Shown here in pieces: positions 37,870-46,345 of a stretch of DNA of 64,000 nt. A model generated the notes under the pieces. The model saw only the letters and a program-made list of their open reading frames with translations. It made no database searches and was not told the origin of the DNA. This stretch comes from Streptomyces parvus (GTDB lineage: Bacteria > Actinomycetota > Actinomycetes > Streptomycetales > Streptomycetaceae), in NCBI RefSeq assembly GCF_032121415.1, contig NZ_CP135079.1, forward strand, positions 2,108,001-2,172,000, given 5' to 3'. The position numbers were made by a program, and so were the translations under genes. The number at the start of each line of letters is the position of its first letter. The first letter of the stretch is position 1.

Positions 37870-40446
37870 GTGCCTGGCACGAATCTGACCCGCGAAGAGG
37901 CACAGGAGCGGGCGCGCCTGCTGACCGTGGACGCGTACGAGATCGATCTCGACCTCTCCGGAGCGCAGGAGGGCGGCACCTACCGGTCCGTGACCACCGT
38001 GCGCTTCGACTGCGCGGAGGCGGGTGCGGAGTCCTTCATCGACCTGGTCGCCCCGGCCGTCCACGACGTGGTGCTGAACGGCAAGGCCCTGGACGTGGCC
38101 GCCGTCTTCCGTGACTCACGGATCGCGCTGGTGGAGCTGCGCGAGGGCGCCAACGAACTGAAGGTCGTCGCCGACTGCTCGTACACCAACACCGGCGAGG
38201 GCCTGCACCGGTTCGTCGACCCGGTCGACGAGCAGGCCTACCTGTACACGCAGTTCGAGGTCCCGGATGCCCGCCGCGTCTTCGCCTCGTTCGAGCAGCC
38301 GGACCTGAAGGCGACCTTCCAGTTCACCGTGAAGGCTCCTTCCGGCTGGACCGTCATCTCGAACTCGCCGACGCCGGAGCCCAAGGACGACGTCTGGACG
38401 TTCGAGCCGACGCCGCGTATCTCCACGTACATCACGGCCCTGATCGTCGGCCCGTACCACTCGGTGCACAGCACGTACGAGAAGGACGGCCAGACCGTCC
38501 CGCTCGGCATCTACTGCCGCCCCTCGCTCGCGGAGTACCTGGACGCGGACGACATCTTCGCCGTGACCCGGCAGGGCTTCGAGTGGTTCCAGGAGAAGTT
38601 CGACTACGCGTACCCGTTCGCCAAGTACGACCAGCTCTTCGTCCCGGAGTTCAACGCGGGCGCGATGGAGAACGCGGGCGCGGTCACCATCCGCGACCAG
38701 TACGTCTTCCGCTCCAAGGTGACGGACGCGGCGTACGAGGTGCGGGCCGAGACCATCCTGCACGAGCTGGCCCACATGTGGTTCGGCGACCTCGTGACGA
38801 TGGAGTGGTGGAACGACCTCTGGCTGAACGAGTCGTTCGCCACCTACACCTCGATCGCCTGCCAGGCGGACGCGGCGGGCTCGAAGTGGCCGCACTCCTG
38901 GACCACGTTCGCCAACTCCATGAAGACCTGGGCGTACCGGCAGGACCAGCTGCCGTCCACGCACCCGATCATGGCGGACATCAGCGACCTGGACGACGTC
39001 CTCGTCAACTTCGACGGGATCACGTACGCCAAGGGCGCCTCGGTGCTCAAGCAGCTCGTGGCGTACGTCGGCAAGGACGCCTTCTTCCAGGGCGTGCAGG
39101 CGTACTTCAAGGCGCACGCCTTCGGCAACACCCGCCTGTCCGACCTGCTGGGCGCGCTGGAGAAGACCTCCGGCCGCGACCTGAAGACCTGGTCGAAGGC
39201 GTGGCTGGAGACGGCGGGGATCAACATCCTGCGCCCGGAGATCGAGACCGACGAGAACGGCCACGTCACCTCCTTCACGGTGCTCCAGGAGGCCCCCGCG
39301 CTGCCCGCCGGCGCCAAGGGCGAGCCGACGCTGCGCCCGCACCGGATCGCCATCGGCGCCTACGACCTCGACGCGGGCGGCAAGCTCGTGCGCACCGACC
39401 GGATCGAGCTGGACGTCGACGGCGAGCGCACGGACGTGCCCGCCCTGGTGGGCAAGGCCCGTCCGGCGGTCGTCCTGCTCAACGACGACGACCTGTCGTA
39501 CGCGAAGGTCCGCCTCGACGCCGAGTCGCTGCGGGTCGTCACCGAGCACCTGGGCGACTTCGCCGAGTCGCTGCCGCGCGCCCTGAGCTGGGCCTCGGCG
39601 TGGGACATGACGCGCGACGGCGAGCTGGCGACCCGCGACTACCTCTCGCTGGTGCTCTCGGGCATCGGCAAGGAGTCGGACATCGGCGTCGTCCAGTCGC
39701 TGCACCGCCAGGTGAAGCTGGCGCTCGACCTGTACGCGGCGCCGGAGACCCGTGAGGGCGCGCTCAACCAGTGGACCGACGCGACCCTGGCGCACCTGCG
39801 CGCCTCGGAGCCGGGCAGCGACCACCAGCTGGCGTGGGCCCGCGCCTTCGCGGCCACGGCCCGCAACCCGCAGCAGCTGGACCTGCTCCAGTCGCTGCTG
39901 GACGGCACCGAGTCGATCGAGGGCCTGGCCGTCGACACCGAGCTGCGGTGGGCGTTCGTGCAGCGGCTGGCGGCGGCCGGGCTGCTGGACGAGGAGGAGA
40001 TCGCCGCCGAGTACGAGCGGGACAGGACGGCGGCGGGCGAGCGCCACGCGGCGTCCGCGCGGGCGGCCCAGCCGTCCGAGGAGGCCAAGGCCCGGGCGTG
40101 GGCCGCGGTCGTGGACTCCGGCGAGCTGCCCAACTCGCTCCAGGAAGCGGTCATCAGCGGCTTCGTCCAGCCGGACCAGCGTGAGCTGCTGGCCCCGTAC
40201 ACGGAGAAGTACTTCGCCTCGGTGAAGGGCGTCTCGGACACGCGCAGCCACGAGATGGCCCAGCAGATCATCGTGGGCCTCTACCCGGCTCTCCAGGTCT
40301 CGCAGGAGACGCTGGACGCCACCGACGCCTGGCTGGCCTCGGCCGAGCCGAGCGCGGCCCTGCGGCGGCTGATGTCGGAGTCGCGGTCCGGTGTGGAGCG
40401 CGCCCTGAAGGCCCAGGCGGCGGACGCCGCGGCGGCCACGGCCTGA
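37870..40446 (+). CDS. pepN: Aminopeptidase N (M1 family), second copy
   Basis: 858-residue paralogue of the aminopeptidase at 28703. GAMEN is at residues 264-268, the zinc site HELAH at 298-302, and Glu321 in LWLNESF completes the metal site. The order of motifs (VDPVDEQAYLYTQFE, FDYAYPFAKYDQ, NFDGITYAKGASVLKQLVAYVG) matches copy 1 throughout, so both should be active. The GTG at 37870 has AAAGGAG eight bases upstream. Streptomyces PepN is the major cytoplasmic aminopeptidase; I recall the S. lividans gene mapping to this region, but cannot say which copy is the orthologue. Confidence 0.95.
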   Translation: MPGTNLTREEAQERARLLTVDAYEIDLDLSGAQEGGTYRSVTTVRFDCAEAGAESFIDLVAPAVHDVVLNGKALDVAAVFRDSRIALVELREGANELKVVADCSYTNTGEGLHRFVDPVDEQAYLYTQFEVPDARRVFASFEQPDLKATFQFTVKAPSGWTVISNSPTPEPKDDVWTFEPTPRISTYITALIVGPYHSVHSTYEKDGQTVPLGIYCRPSLAEYLDADDIFAVTRQGFEWFQEKFDYAYPFAKYDQLFVPEFNAGAMENAGAVTIRDQYVFRSKVTDAAYEVRAETILHELAHMWFGDLVTMEWWNDLWLNESFATYTSIACQADAAGSKWPHSWTTFANSMKTWAYRQDQLPSTHPIMADISDLDDVLVNFDGITYAKGASVLKQLVAYVGKDAFFQGVQAYFKAHAFGNTRLSDLLGALEKTSGRDLKTWSKAWLETAGINILRPEIETDENGHVTSFTVLQEAPALPAGAKGEPTLRPHRIAIGAYDLDAGGKLVRTDRIELDVDGERTDVPALVGKARPAVVLLNDDDLSYAKVRLDAESLRVVTEHLGDFAESLPRALSWASAWDMTRDGELATRDYLSLVLSGIGKESDIGVVQSLHRQVKLALDLYAAPETREGALNQWTDATLAHLRASEPGSDHQLAWARAFAATARNPQQLDLLQSLLDGTESIEGLAVDTELRWAFVQRLAAAGLLDEEEIAAEYERDRTAAGERHAASARAAQPSEEAKARAWAAVVDSGELPNSLQEAVISGFVQPDQRELLAPYTEKYFASVKGVSDTRSHEMAQQIIVGLYPALQVSQETLDATDAWLASAEPSAALRRLMSESRSGVERALKAQAADAAAATA

Positions 40447-40455
40447 CACGCACAC

Positions 40456-40501
40456 CCGGAGGGGCGTCCACTGCGCTGCGGCGGAGGGGGCGCCCCTCCG
40501 G
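40456..40501 (+). terminator. Terminator of the second pepN
   Basis: 11-bp perfect stem (40456-40466 with 40491-40501), 24-base loop, ten bases after the stop codon. Confidence 0.65.
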
Positions 40502-40542
40502 CGTACGCTCGCGCGTCTGTCGTACGTCCGCGCGCGGGCGGG

Positions 40543-40601
40543 CCTCCCGTGGCCTACGGTCCGAAGGGTCGTCGCAGTCCTCGGAGGCAGGCCACGGGAG
40601 G
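40543..40601 (+). promoter_or_regulatory. Inverted repeat covering the ribosome site of the next open frame
   Basis: CCTCCCGTGGCCT (40543-40555) and AGGCCACGGGAGG (40589-40601) are exact complements, 13 bp, 33-base loop. The 3' arm contains GGGAGG, the only plausible ribosome site for the ATG at 40606. It may be a terminator element, an operator or a translational gate. Confidence 0.45.
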
Positions 40602-40605
40602 GTCG

Positions 40606-41031
40606 ATGCCCGGCTTCGCCGCGGTGCCGGCCGCGCCGGCCCTGTGCGCGGGTCTGGTGGCGGCCCCCTCCCCCGCGCCCGCCGCAGCCGTGTCGCCCGC
40701 CGCCGGCTGCCGGGCCGGTCCGGCGGGCTGTCACGACCTCTACACGTACGGCTACACCCTGGGGCTGCACCCGTTCACCGAGGCGGACGCCGTACGGAGA
40801 CAGCTGACCGACCACTTCTGGCTCTTCCCGGTCAGCGGTGGCTGCGCGGGGCGGATCCGGGCCGGGGCGCGCTGCGAGCTGCCGGGTCCGTTGGGAACCG
40901 CCCGGCGGGCGGGCGCTGATGCGCAGCCGTCCGCCGGGCGGGAACTGGGGGGCCGGGAGGCCGATCTCTACGGGGTCACGCGCCCGACTCCTCGTAGCGG
41001 CGGGTCAGCTCGGCCGCGCCGGACTCCGTGA
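40606..41031 (+). CDS. Small secreted-type protein of unknown function, possibly truncated or frameshifted
   Basis: 141 residues. A signal-peptide-like start (MPGFAAVPAAPALCAGLVAA) leads to CRAGPAGCHDLYTYGYTLGL then HPFTEADAVRRQLTDHFWLF and PVSGGCAGRIRAGARCELPG. Codons up to about 40900 have Streptomyces-like third positions, so this part was or is a real gene. After GPLGTARRAG the sequence turns into low-complexity Arg/Gly/Ala residues and runs 56 bases into the end of the allantoicase gene on the other strand, which suggests a frameshift or truncation. I do not recognise the family. Four cysteines could form disulphides. Confidence 0.4.
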   Translation: MPGFAAVPAAPALCAGLVAAPSPAPAAAVSPAAGCRAGPAGCHDLYTYGYTLGLHPFTEADAVRRQLTDHFWLFPVSGGCAGRIRAGARCELPGPLGTARRAGADAQPSAGRELGGREADLYGVTRPTPRSGGSARPRRTP

Positions 41032-42130
41032 AGGTGCCGTGCAGCCGCATCCGGGCCACGCCCCCGTCGGGGAAGGCGTCGAGGCGGACGTGGGTGACGA
41101 CGGCCTGGGCGCGCAGCACGAAGCGGTGCGGGGTGTCCGGCTGGAGGCGGGTGCGCGGGAGGATCTCGAACCACTCGCCGGTGTCGCCGTTGCGGCCCTG
41201 GAGGGCGATCCAGCCGGCGGAGTTGCCCTTGAGGTAGGCGGTGTCGATCTCGATCGCGCGGACCGCGCCCTGGGCAGGGAGGCGGAAGCGGACCCAGTCG
41301 TTGGTGTCGCGGACCCGGCGGCGGCGGTTCTCCCAGCCGTCGTCCATCTTGCGGGAGGTGCCCGGCAGGATGATCTGGGTGGGCGAGGAGTAGAAGCGGT
41401 CGGAGGCGTCCTCGTACGTACCGCCGTTGAGTACGGAGATCAGGTCGACCGTGCCGAGGGCTGCGAGCCAGGCCGGGTCCGGGACGACCTCGCCGTGCAC
41501 GCGGAGCCGGGCGATGCCGCCGTCGGGGTGCTGGCAGAGGCGGATGTGGGTGTAGCGGCGGCCGCTCGTGATCTCGAAGGCGTTGGCCGCGTGGCCGCGT
41601 ACGGGGGTGGGCGGGAGGATCTCCTCCCACTTCACGTCGTCGGCGAGCAGCTGCTCGGGGCCCGGGGCGCCCTCGACGGAGGTGGCCTGCACGGATACGC
41701 GCTGCGGGTAGTTGCCGCGGAAGTGGGCGGTGTCCACGATCATGCCCCGGACGATTCCGGGCGCGCCGAGGCGGACGATCGCCCAGTCGTGGTCCTCGGG
41801 GGCCGGGAAGGGGTGGTCGGCGTCGACGCCGCGGCGGCGGCGGGTCTCCCAGCCGTCCATGATCTTGCCCTTGTGACCGAAGCGCTCGGGGTCGAAGACG
41901 GCGCGCTCGCGGATCAGGAGGTTCTCGCGCTCGGCGAAGAACTCGTCGTTGGCGGCGATCACGCCCGCGCCGAGGCGGCGGTCGGCGAGGTCGACCAGCT
42001 CGGTGAAGGGGAGGTCGCCGGCCTCCCGGTAGTCGGCGTACGGGTCGCCGCCGCCGTAGGGCGAGGCGTCATTGGCGTGGGGGTCGGTGTCGGGGTTCTG
42101 GAATGCGGTCTCGCTCGCGTCGAAGGTCAT
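40976..42130 (-). CDS. alc: Allantoicase
   Basis: 384 residues made of two homologous jelly-roll halves, as in the allantoicase family. It converts allantoate to ureidoglycolate and urea in purine degradation. Repeat 1 has KIMDGWETRRRR and the DTAHFRGNYPQRVSVQA strand; repeat 2 has KMDDGWENRRRR and DTAYLKGNSAGWIALQG. Both halves also carry the TH(I/V)RL motif (YTHIRLCQHPDGGIARLR and VTHVRLDAFPDGGVARMR). ATG 42130 follows AAGGTAAGGG. The LysR gene ends 65 bases upstream on the same strand. No allantoinase gene is in the window; it may lie elsewhere. Confidence 0.94.
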   Translation of the reverse strand: MTFDASETAFQNPDTDPHANDASPYGGGDPYADYREAGDLPFTELVDLADRRLGAGVIAANDEFFAERENLLIRERAVFDPERFGHKGKIMDGWETRRRRGVDADHPFPAPEDHDWAIVRLGAPGIVRGMIVDTAHFRGNYPQRVSVQATSVEGAPGPEQLLADDVKWEEILPPTPVRGHAANAFEITSGRRYTHIRLCQHPDGGIARLRVHGEVVPDPAWLAALGTVDLISVLNGGTYEDASDRFYSSPTQIILPGTSRKMDDGWENRRRRVRDTNDWVRFRLPAQGAVRAIEIDTAYLKGNSAGWIALQGRNGDTGEWFEILPRTRLQPDTPHRFVLRAQAVVTHVRLDAFPDGGVARMRLHGTFTESGAAELTRRYEESGA

Positions 42131-42189
42131 GTCCCTTACCTTGACGCCACCGGACCCATCAGGTCCATCGAAAGTTTTCGCAGATACCG

Positions 42190-42204
42190 TTCAGCTCAAC
42201 TGAA
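42190..42204. promoter_or_regulatory. LysR-type dyad between the regulator and alc
   Basis: TTCAG-N5-CTGAA, containing T-N11-A as in LysR-type boxes, about 60 bases upstream of the alc start and overlapping the stop codon of the LysR gene. It could mediate control of alc. The arms are only five bases, so this is tentative. Confidence 0.3.
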
Positions 42205-43104
42205 AGATCGCGCACTCTCGGCGAGCGCCGCGAGAACGCGTGCCACCGCCGGCCCGCTCTCCGCCCCGTGCCGGACCGCGGCCACCACATGGCGGCGCGG
42301 CCGGTCCGCTTCCAGCACCCGCATCACCACGCCCTCGCGGCGCTCCCGGGCGGCCATCCGGGGGACCAGCGCCACGCCCATGTCCGCCTCGACCAGGGCG
42401 AGGATCGCGGTCCAGCCGGCGGCGCTGTGGGCCTGCTCGGGGACGAAGCCGGCCGCCTCGCAGGCGGCGGTGGTGATCTCGGACCAGGGTCCGGAGCCGC
42501 CGAAGATCCAGCGGTCGGCGGCCAGGTCCGCGAGGCGCAGTCCGGGGGCGGCGGCCAGGGGGTGGCCGACGGGGAGCGCCACGTCGAGCGGGTCGGCGAG
42601 CAGCGGGAAGAGGCTGAAGCGGGGGTCGCGGGCGGTCGGCGCGTGGGCGGCCAGCGACAGGGCCAGGTCCACCTCGCCCGCGGTGAGCAGCTCGTACGCC
42701 TGGGCGGCCTCGGCCTCCCGGACGCGTACGTCGGGCCCCGGGCGGTCCTCGGCGCGCAGCAGCCGGACGGCGGGGACGACGAGGGCGGGCACCGCGGTGG
42801 AGAACGCGGCGACCCTGACCTCTCCGGCCTCGCCGCGCAGATAGCCGGTCAGTTCGGCCTCCGCCCGCTCCAGCTGGGCGAAGACCGCCTCGGCGTGGCG
42901 CAGGACGAGATGGGCGGCGTCGGTGAGGCGGACCCGGCGGCCCTGGGCCTCCAGGAGGTCGACGCCGAGCTGCTTGGCCAGATTGGTGAGCTGCTGGGAG
43001 ACCGCGGAGGGGGTCATCAGGAGCGCCTCGGCGGTCGCCGTGACCGTGCCCCGGTCGCGCAGGGTACGCAGGATGCGGAGCTTCTTGACGTCCCACTCGG
43101 TCAT
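42196..43104 (-). CDS. LysR-family transcriptional regulator
   Basis: 302 residues. N-terminal winged HTH, residues about 6-65: LRILRTLRDRGTVTATAEAL then MTPSAVSQQLTNLAKQLGVD. The periplasmic-binding-protein-like effector domain follows, beginning GEVRVAAFSTAVPALVVPAV. It sits directly upstream of alc in the same orientation, so it may regulate purine catabolism, but LysR genes more often control divergent neighbours, and nothing else supports this. It resembles the MetR/IciA-like Streptomyces regulators with a TPSAVSQQ recognition helix. Confidence 0.9.
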   Translation of the reverse strand: MTEWDVKKLRILRTLRDRGTVTATAEALLMTPSAVSQQLTNLAKQLGVDLLEAQGRRVRLTDAAHLVLRHAEAVFAQLERAEAELTGYLRGEAGEVRVAAFSTAVPALVVPAVRLLRAEDRPGPDVRVREAEAAQAYELLTAGEVDLALSLAAHAPTARDPRFSLFPLLADPLDVALPVGHPLAAAPGLRLADLAADRWIFGGSGPWSEITTAACEAAGFVPEQAHSAAGWTAILALVEADMGVALVPRMAARERREGVVMRVLEADRPRRHVVAAVRHGAESGPAVARVLAALAESARSFS

Positions 43105-43225
43105 GGGCGCAACCTACCGGCCCCGCGCGCCTCCCGGCGGGCCCGCCCGGGGCCGGACACACGGATGCGCCGCGCGGTAGCTCCTACCGGCGGCGCACCC
43201 TTCACGCGTGGCGTACGCGTGCGGG

Positions 43226-43456
43226 TCAGACCTGCTTCTTGGACTTGTCCAGGACCATGACCAGGGCCGTGATCACCACGAACAGGCCGATGGGCGCGAC
43301 CACGTAGAGACCGATGGTCTCGATCGCGCTCAGGCGCGGAGCCGGGTCGTCACCGTCGTCGGGCGTGAGCGCGAGCGCCGGGGCCGACATGAGCAGCATC
43401 ATCAGCGTCGTCCCGGCCGCAACGACGCCGGCGCGCATAGCGTTCTTCTTGTCCAC
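43226..43456 (-). CDS. Small secreted or membrane protein of unknown function
   Basis: 76 residues. An N-terminal signal-like helix (MRAGVVAAGTTLMMLLMSAP, ending ALALTPDD) and a C-terminal membrane helix (TIGLYVVAPIGLFVVITALV) flank a short acidic, Pro-rich loop (TPDDGDDPAPRLS). The tail is basic (MVLDKSKKQV). If the signal is cleaved, the product is a 45-residue single-span protein with a short outside segment. Start taken as GTG 43456. It lies 20 bases after malQ on the same strand. Conserved-looking but of unknown role. Confidence 0.75.
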   Translation of the reverse strand: MDKKNAMRAGVVAAGTTLMMLLMSAPALALTPDDGDDPAPRLSAIETIGLYVVAPIGLFVVITALVMVLDKSKKQV

Positions 43457-43476
43457 GGTGCAAACGTAGCGAACGC

Positions 43477-45726
43477 CTAAGGACGGCGCTCGCCCGGGGG
43501 TGCCGTACGAGGCTTTCGGGGCCTGAGGACCTCCATCACGGCGTGCAGCCGGGGCGAGGCGGTGATCTCCTCCAGGGTGACCGGATGGCCCTCGGGGTCG
43601 GCGATCGGGAGCCGCCAGTTGGGGTACTGGTCCCAGGTGCCGGGGAGGTTCTGCGGGCGGCGGTCGCCCACGGTGTCGGGGAGCCAGACACCGGTCATGC
43701 GGGCGGGGGTGCGACGCAGGAAGCGGTGGACGGCCCGGACGGCGGCCTCCTCGTCGCCGTCGCCCTCGGGGAGCATCCGCAGCCGGGCCAGGAGGGCGAG
43801 CCACTCGGCGGTGTCGGTGGCGTCCTCGGTCAGCTCCTCCTCCAGGGAGCGGGTGAGCAGGCCGAGGCGGTGGCGCAGCGTCACATGATCACCGGTCAGC
43901 CGGGCGGCGGTGGACGGCAGATCGTGGGTGGTGGCCGTGGCCAGGCAGTCCCGGCGCCACTTCTCCGGGGCGAGCGGCCGGCCGTCCCCTTCCCAGTCGC
44001 GCTCGAACCAGAGCACCGAGGTGCCGAGCACCCCGCGCCGGGAGAGCGCCTCGCGGACCCCGGGGGCGACGGTGCCGAGGTCCTCGCCGACGACGGCGGC
44101 CTGGGCCCGGTGGGCTTCCAGGACGAGGACGGCGAGCATCGCCTCGGCGTCGTACGCGACGTACGTGCCGTCGGTGGGCGGGCGGCCCTCGGGGACCCAC
44201 CAGAGCCGGAAGAGGCCCATGACGTGGTCGATGCGCAGTGCCCCGGCGCGGGCCAGCAGCCCGCGCAGCAGGCCCCGGTAGGCGGCGTAGCCGGTGGCGG
44301 CCAGGACGTCGGGGCGCCAGGGCGGCAGGCCCCAGTCCTGGCCGCGCGCGTTGAAGGCGTCGGGCGGCGCGCCGACGGACATGCCGTGGGCGAAGGCCTC
44401 CTGCTGGGCCCATGTGTCGGCGCCGGCCGGGTGCACGCCGACGGCGAGGTCGTGGACGATGCCGACGCCCATCCCGGCGTCCTCGGCGGCCCGCTGGGCT
44501 GCGGCGAGCTGGGTGGCGGTCAGCCAGGCGAGGCGGCAGTGGAAGTCGACCCGGTCGAGCAGTTCGGAGCGGGCACGGGCGGTCCCCGGCGAGCGGGGAT
44601 CGCGCAGGGCCTCGGGCCAGGTGTGCCAGTCGGGGCCGTGCACCTCGGCGAGGGCGCACCACAGGGCGTGGTCCTCCAGCGCCTGCCCCTGCTCGGCGAG
44701 GAAGTCGCAGTAGTCGGCGCGGCGGCCGGGGGTGAGGGGCACCTGGACGACCAGCTCCAGTGCCTGGCGCTTCAGCTCCCAGACGGCGTCCCGGTCGATC
44801 AGCGCGCCCTTGTTCAGCACGGCCTCGCTGAGGGCGGCGGCATCCTGCCGGAGGTCGTCCAGGGCGGCCCGGTCGCGGACGTGCCCGTATTCGGGGATCG
44901 ACTCGATGTGCAGATGCACCGGGTCGGGGAAGCGGCGTGAGGAGGGGCGGTAGGGGGAGGGGTCGGTGGGCTTCCCGGGGACGGCCGCGTGCAACGGGTT
45001 GACCTGCACGAACCCGGATCCGATGCTGCGCCCGGCCCAGCCGGCGAGATCGGCCAGGTCGCCGAGGTCGCCCATGCCCCAGGAGCGGGCGGAGAGCAGG
45101 GAGTAGAGCTGCACCAGGAAGCCGTGGGTGCGCTCGGGCGGCTGCGGCACGCGGGCCGGGGCGGCGACGAGAGTGGCGGTGGCCCGGCGGTTGTCCGGCG
45201 TACGGACGTGCATGCGGTGGACGCCGTGGGGCGGCGGGATCCACCAGGCGGGGAGGGGAGCGGGGGCGGAGTCCTGGGCGGCGGGGGCGCCGGGCGCGTC
45301 GGAGGCCGGCACGTCGGTGGAACCCTCGGCGGCGTCCCCCGGAGCGGTCGTGGGCGGAGGCACCCCCGGCGCGGCCGGGGCCGCCGCCCGGGCGCGCATG
45401 CTCAGCGGGGCGGGCGGGCGGCCCGCGGGGTGTCCCGGGGGCCCGGACGGCTCCGGTTCGACCGTGACGGTCGAGCCGGGGGGCAGGCCGGCCAGCGCGG
45501 GCGGCAGGGGCTCGCCGGCCCAGACCACCACGGTCGGCGGCAGCAGGCGCGAGCGGGACTCCGCGGCGGCGAGGCACTTCCGTACGTCCGCCGGAGTGCC
45601 GGCGTCGACGCCCAGCGCGGCGAGCACGGCGATGACCGTGTCGTCGGGGACGGACACCGTGACATCCGGCGACGGGGAGTAGGAGGTGGCGACACCGTGC
45701 AGTGCGGCGAGCCGGGACAAGCCCAT
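43477..45726 (-). CDS. malQ: 4-alpha-glucanotransferase (amylomaltase, GH77)
   Basis: 749 residues, longer than E. coli MalQ because of an N-terminal region (about 200 residues) with a Pro/Ala-rich stretch near residues 85-170. GH77 catalytic segments are present: GALRIDHVMGLFRLWWVPEG with the nucleophilic Asp, AAVVGEDLGTVAPGVREAL with the acid/base Glu, and TATTHDLPSTAARLTGDH with the third Asp. The 250s-loop region is represented by GAPPDAFNARGQDWGLPPW. It transfers glucan chains between maltodextrins. The ATG at 45726 abuts the TGA of the small repeat-protein gene upstream (TGAATG), implying translational coupling. Confidence 0.94.
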   Translation of the reverse strand: MGLSRLAALHGVATSYSPSPDVTVSVPDDTVIAVLAALGVDAGTPADVRKCLAAAESRSRLLPPTVVVWAGEPLPPALAGLPPGSTVTVEPEPSGPPGHPAGRPPAPLSMRARAAAPAAPGVPPPTTAPGDAAEGSTDVPASDAPGAPAAQDSAPAPLPAWWIPPPHGVHRMHVRTPDNRRATATLVAAPARVPQPPERTHGFLVQLYSLLSARSWGMGDLGDLADLAGWAGRSIGSGFVQVNPLHAAVPGKPTDPSPYRPSSRRFPDPVHLHIESIPEYGHVRDRAALDDLRQDAAALSEAVLNKGALIDRDAVWELKRQALELVVQVPLTPGRRADYCDFLAEQGQALEDHALWCALAEVHGPDWHTWPEALRDPRSPGTARARSELLDRVDFHCRLAWLTATQLAAAQRAAEDAGMGVGIVHDLAVGVHPAGADTWAQQEAFAHGMSVGAPPDAFNARGQDWGLPPWRPDVLAATGYAAYRGLLRGLLARAGALRIDHVMGLFRLWWVPEGRPPTDGTYVAYDAEAMLAVLVLEAHRAQAAVVGEDLGTVAPGVREALSRRGVLGTSVLWFERDWEGDGRPLAPEKWRRDCLATATTHDLPSTAARLTGDHVTLRHRLGLLTRSLEEELTEDATDTAEWLALLARLRMLPEGDGDEEAAVRAVHRFLRRTPARMTGVWLPDTVGDRRPQNLPGTWDQYPNWRLPIADPEGHPVTLEEITASPRLHAVMEVLRPRKPRTAPPGERRP

Positions 45727-46038
45727 TCAGACTCCTGGGAACTCCAGCCCCCCCGCGGTGCCGGGTGCGGTCGGCTCGCTGGTCAGTGGGGCGACGGCGG
45801 CGAGCGGCGGCTCGCTCGTGAGAGGGGTGGCATCGGCGAGCGGCGGCTCGCTGGTCAGCGGCGCGGAATCGGCGAACGAGGATTCACCGAGCAGCAGGGA
45901 GACATCGGCGAGCGGCGGCCCGCTGATCAGGTGGGCGACATCGGACAGGGGAAGTTCACTGGTCAGCGGCGCGGACGCGGGCTGGGCGGGTACCTGTTTG
46001 GAGAGGGCGGAGAGCAGAAGCTGCGCAGCTGCGGGCAT
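45727..46038 (-). CDS. Small 12-residue-repeat protein coupled to malQ
   Basis: 103 residues. An N-terminal amphipathic or hydrophobic segment (PAAAQLLLSALSKQV) is followed by six back-to-back 12-residue repeats (residues 23-94), consensus APLTSEPPLADV, and the short tail AGGLEFPGV. Repeats 1, 4, 5 and 6 are well conserved; 2 and 3 are diverged. No cysteine, no membrane helix, proline-rich. The gene is supported by an excellent ribosome site (AGGAGG, five bases before ATG 46038), by high G+C third positions, and by its TGA being immediately next to the malQ ATG. Function unknown; I know no family with this repeat. Confidence 0.75.
   Translation of the reverse strand: MPAAAQLLLSALSKQVPAQPASAPLTSELPLSDVAHLISGPPLADVSLLLGESSFADSAPLTSEPPLADATPLTSEPPLAAVAPLTSEPTAPGTAGGLEFPGV
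45757..45972 (-). repeat. Six in-frame 36-base repeats inside the small malQ-linked gene
   Basis: Six 36-base units encode 12-residue blocks of consensus APLTSEPPLADV. The copies nearest the 3' end (units 4 to 6) are nearly identical at DNA level over much of their length, suggesting recent slippage expansion; units 2 and 3 are older. Copy number could vary between strains. Confidence 0.85.
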
Positions 46039-46345
46039 GGTGGCCTCCTGGCCGTGGAGAACAGGACACAGCAGACCTACCCAGGCCTCGCCCCGGCAGA
46101 CGTGGACGTGATGCAGGCGTTATGACAACGAGCACAACGTGCCCTGGGTCACATTCCGTTCCCCCGTACGGCAGGTATGAGCCGTTTTCGGCCACTCCCG
46201 TCCGTCACGCCGGCCCCACCGATCCCGAAGTGTCGCAATTACCGGCAATTCGGGCAGAACGGCCAAGCGCATTGACACCCTTGCGCCCGGGTGGTGGGCT
46301 CGGAGCCCGCCAGGGGCAGTGGGGACGTACGGAAGGGGACGCGAC
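46039..46345. other. 307-base divergent intergenic region
   Basis: Lies between the divergent repeat-protein/malQ unit and the GH84 gene. TTGACA at 46272-46277 followed 17 bases later by TGGGCT is a possible weak promoter for the GH84 gene. GCAATTACCGGCAATT near 46234 is a short direct repeat (CAATT twice, 11 bases apart). No gene is seen. Confidence 0.4.

Noticed and set aside
45686..46111. Plus-strand frame through the repeat region (141 codons, Ser/Gly-rich)
   Set aside because: It mirrors the 36-base repeats, but it has no ribosome site and overlaps the malQ start. The minus-strand frame has AGGAGG and abuts malQ.
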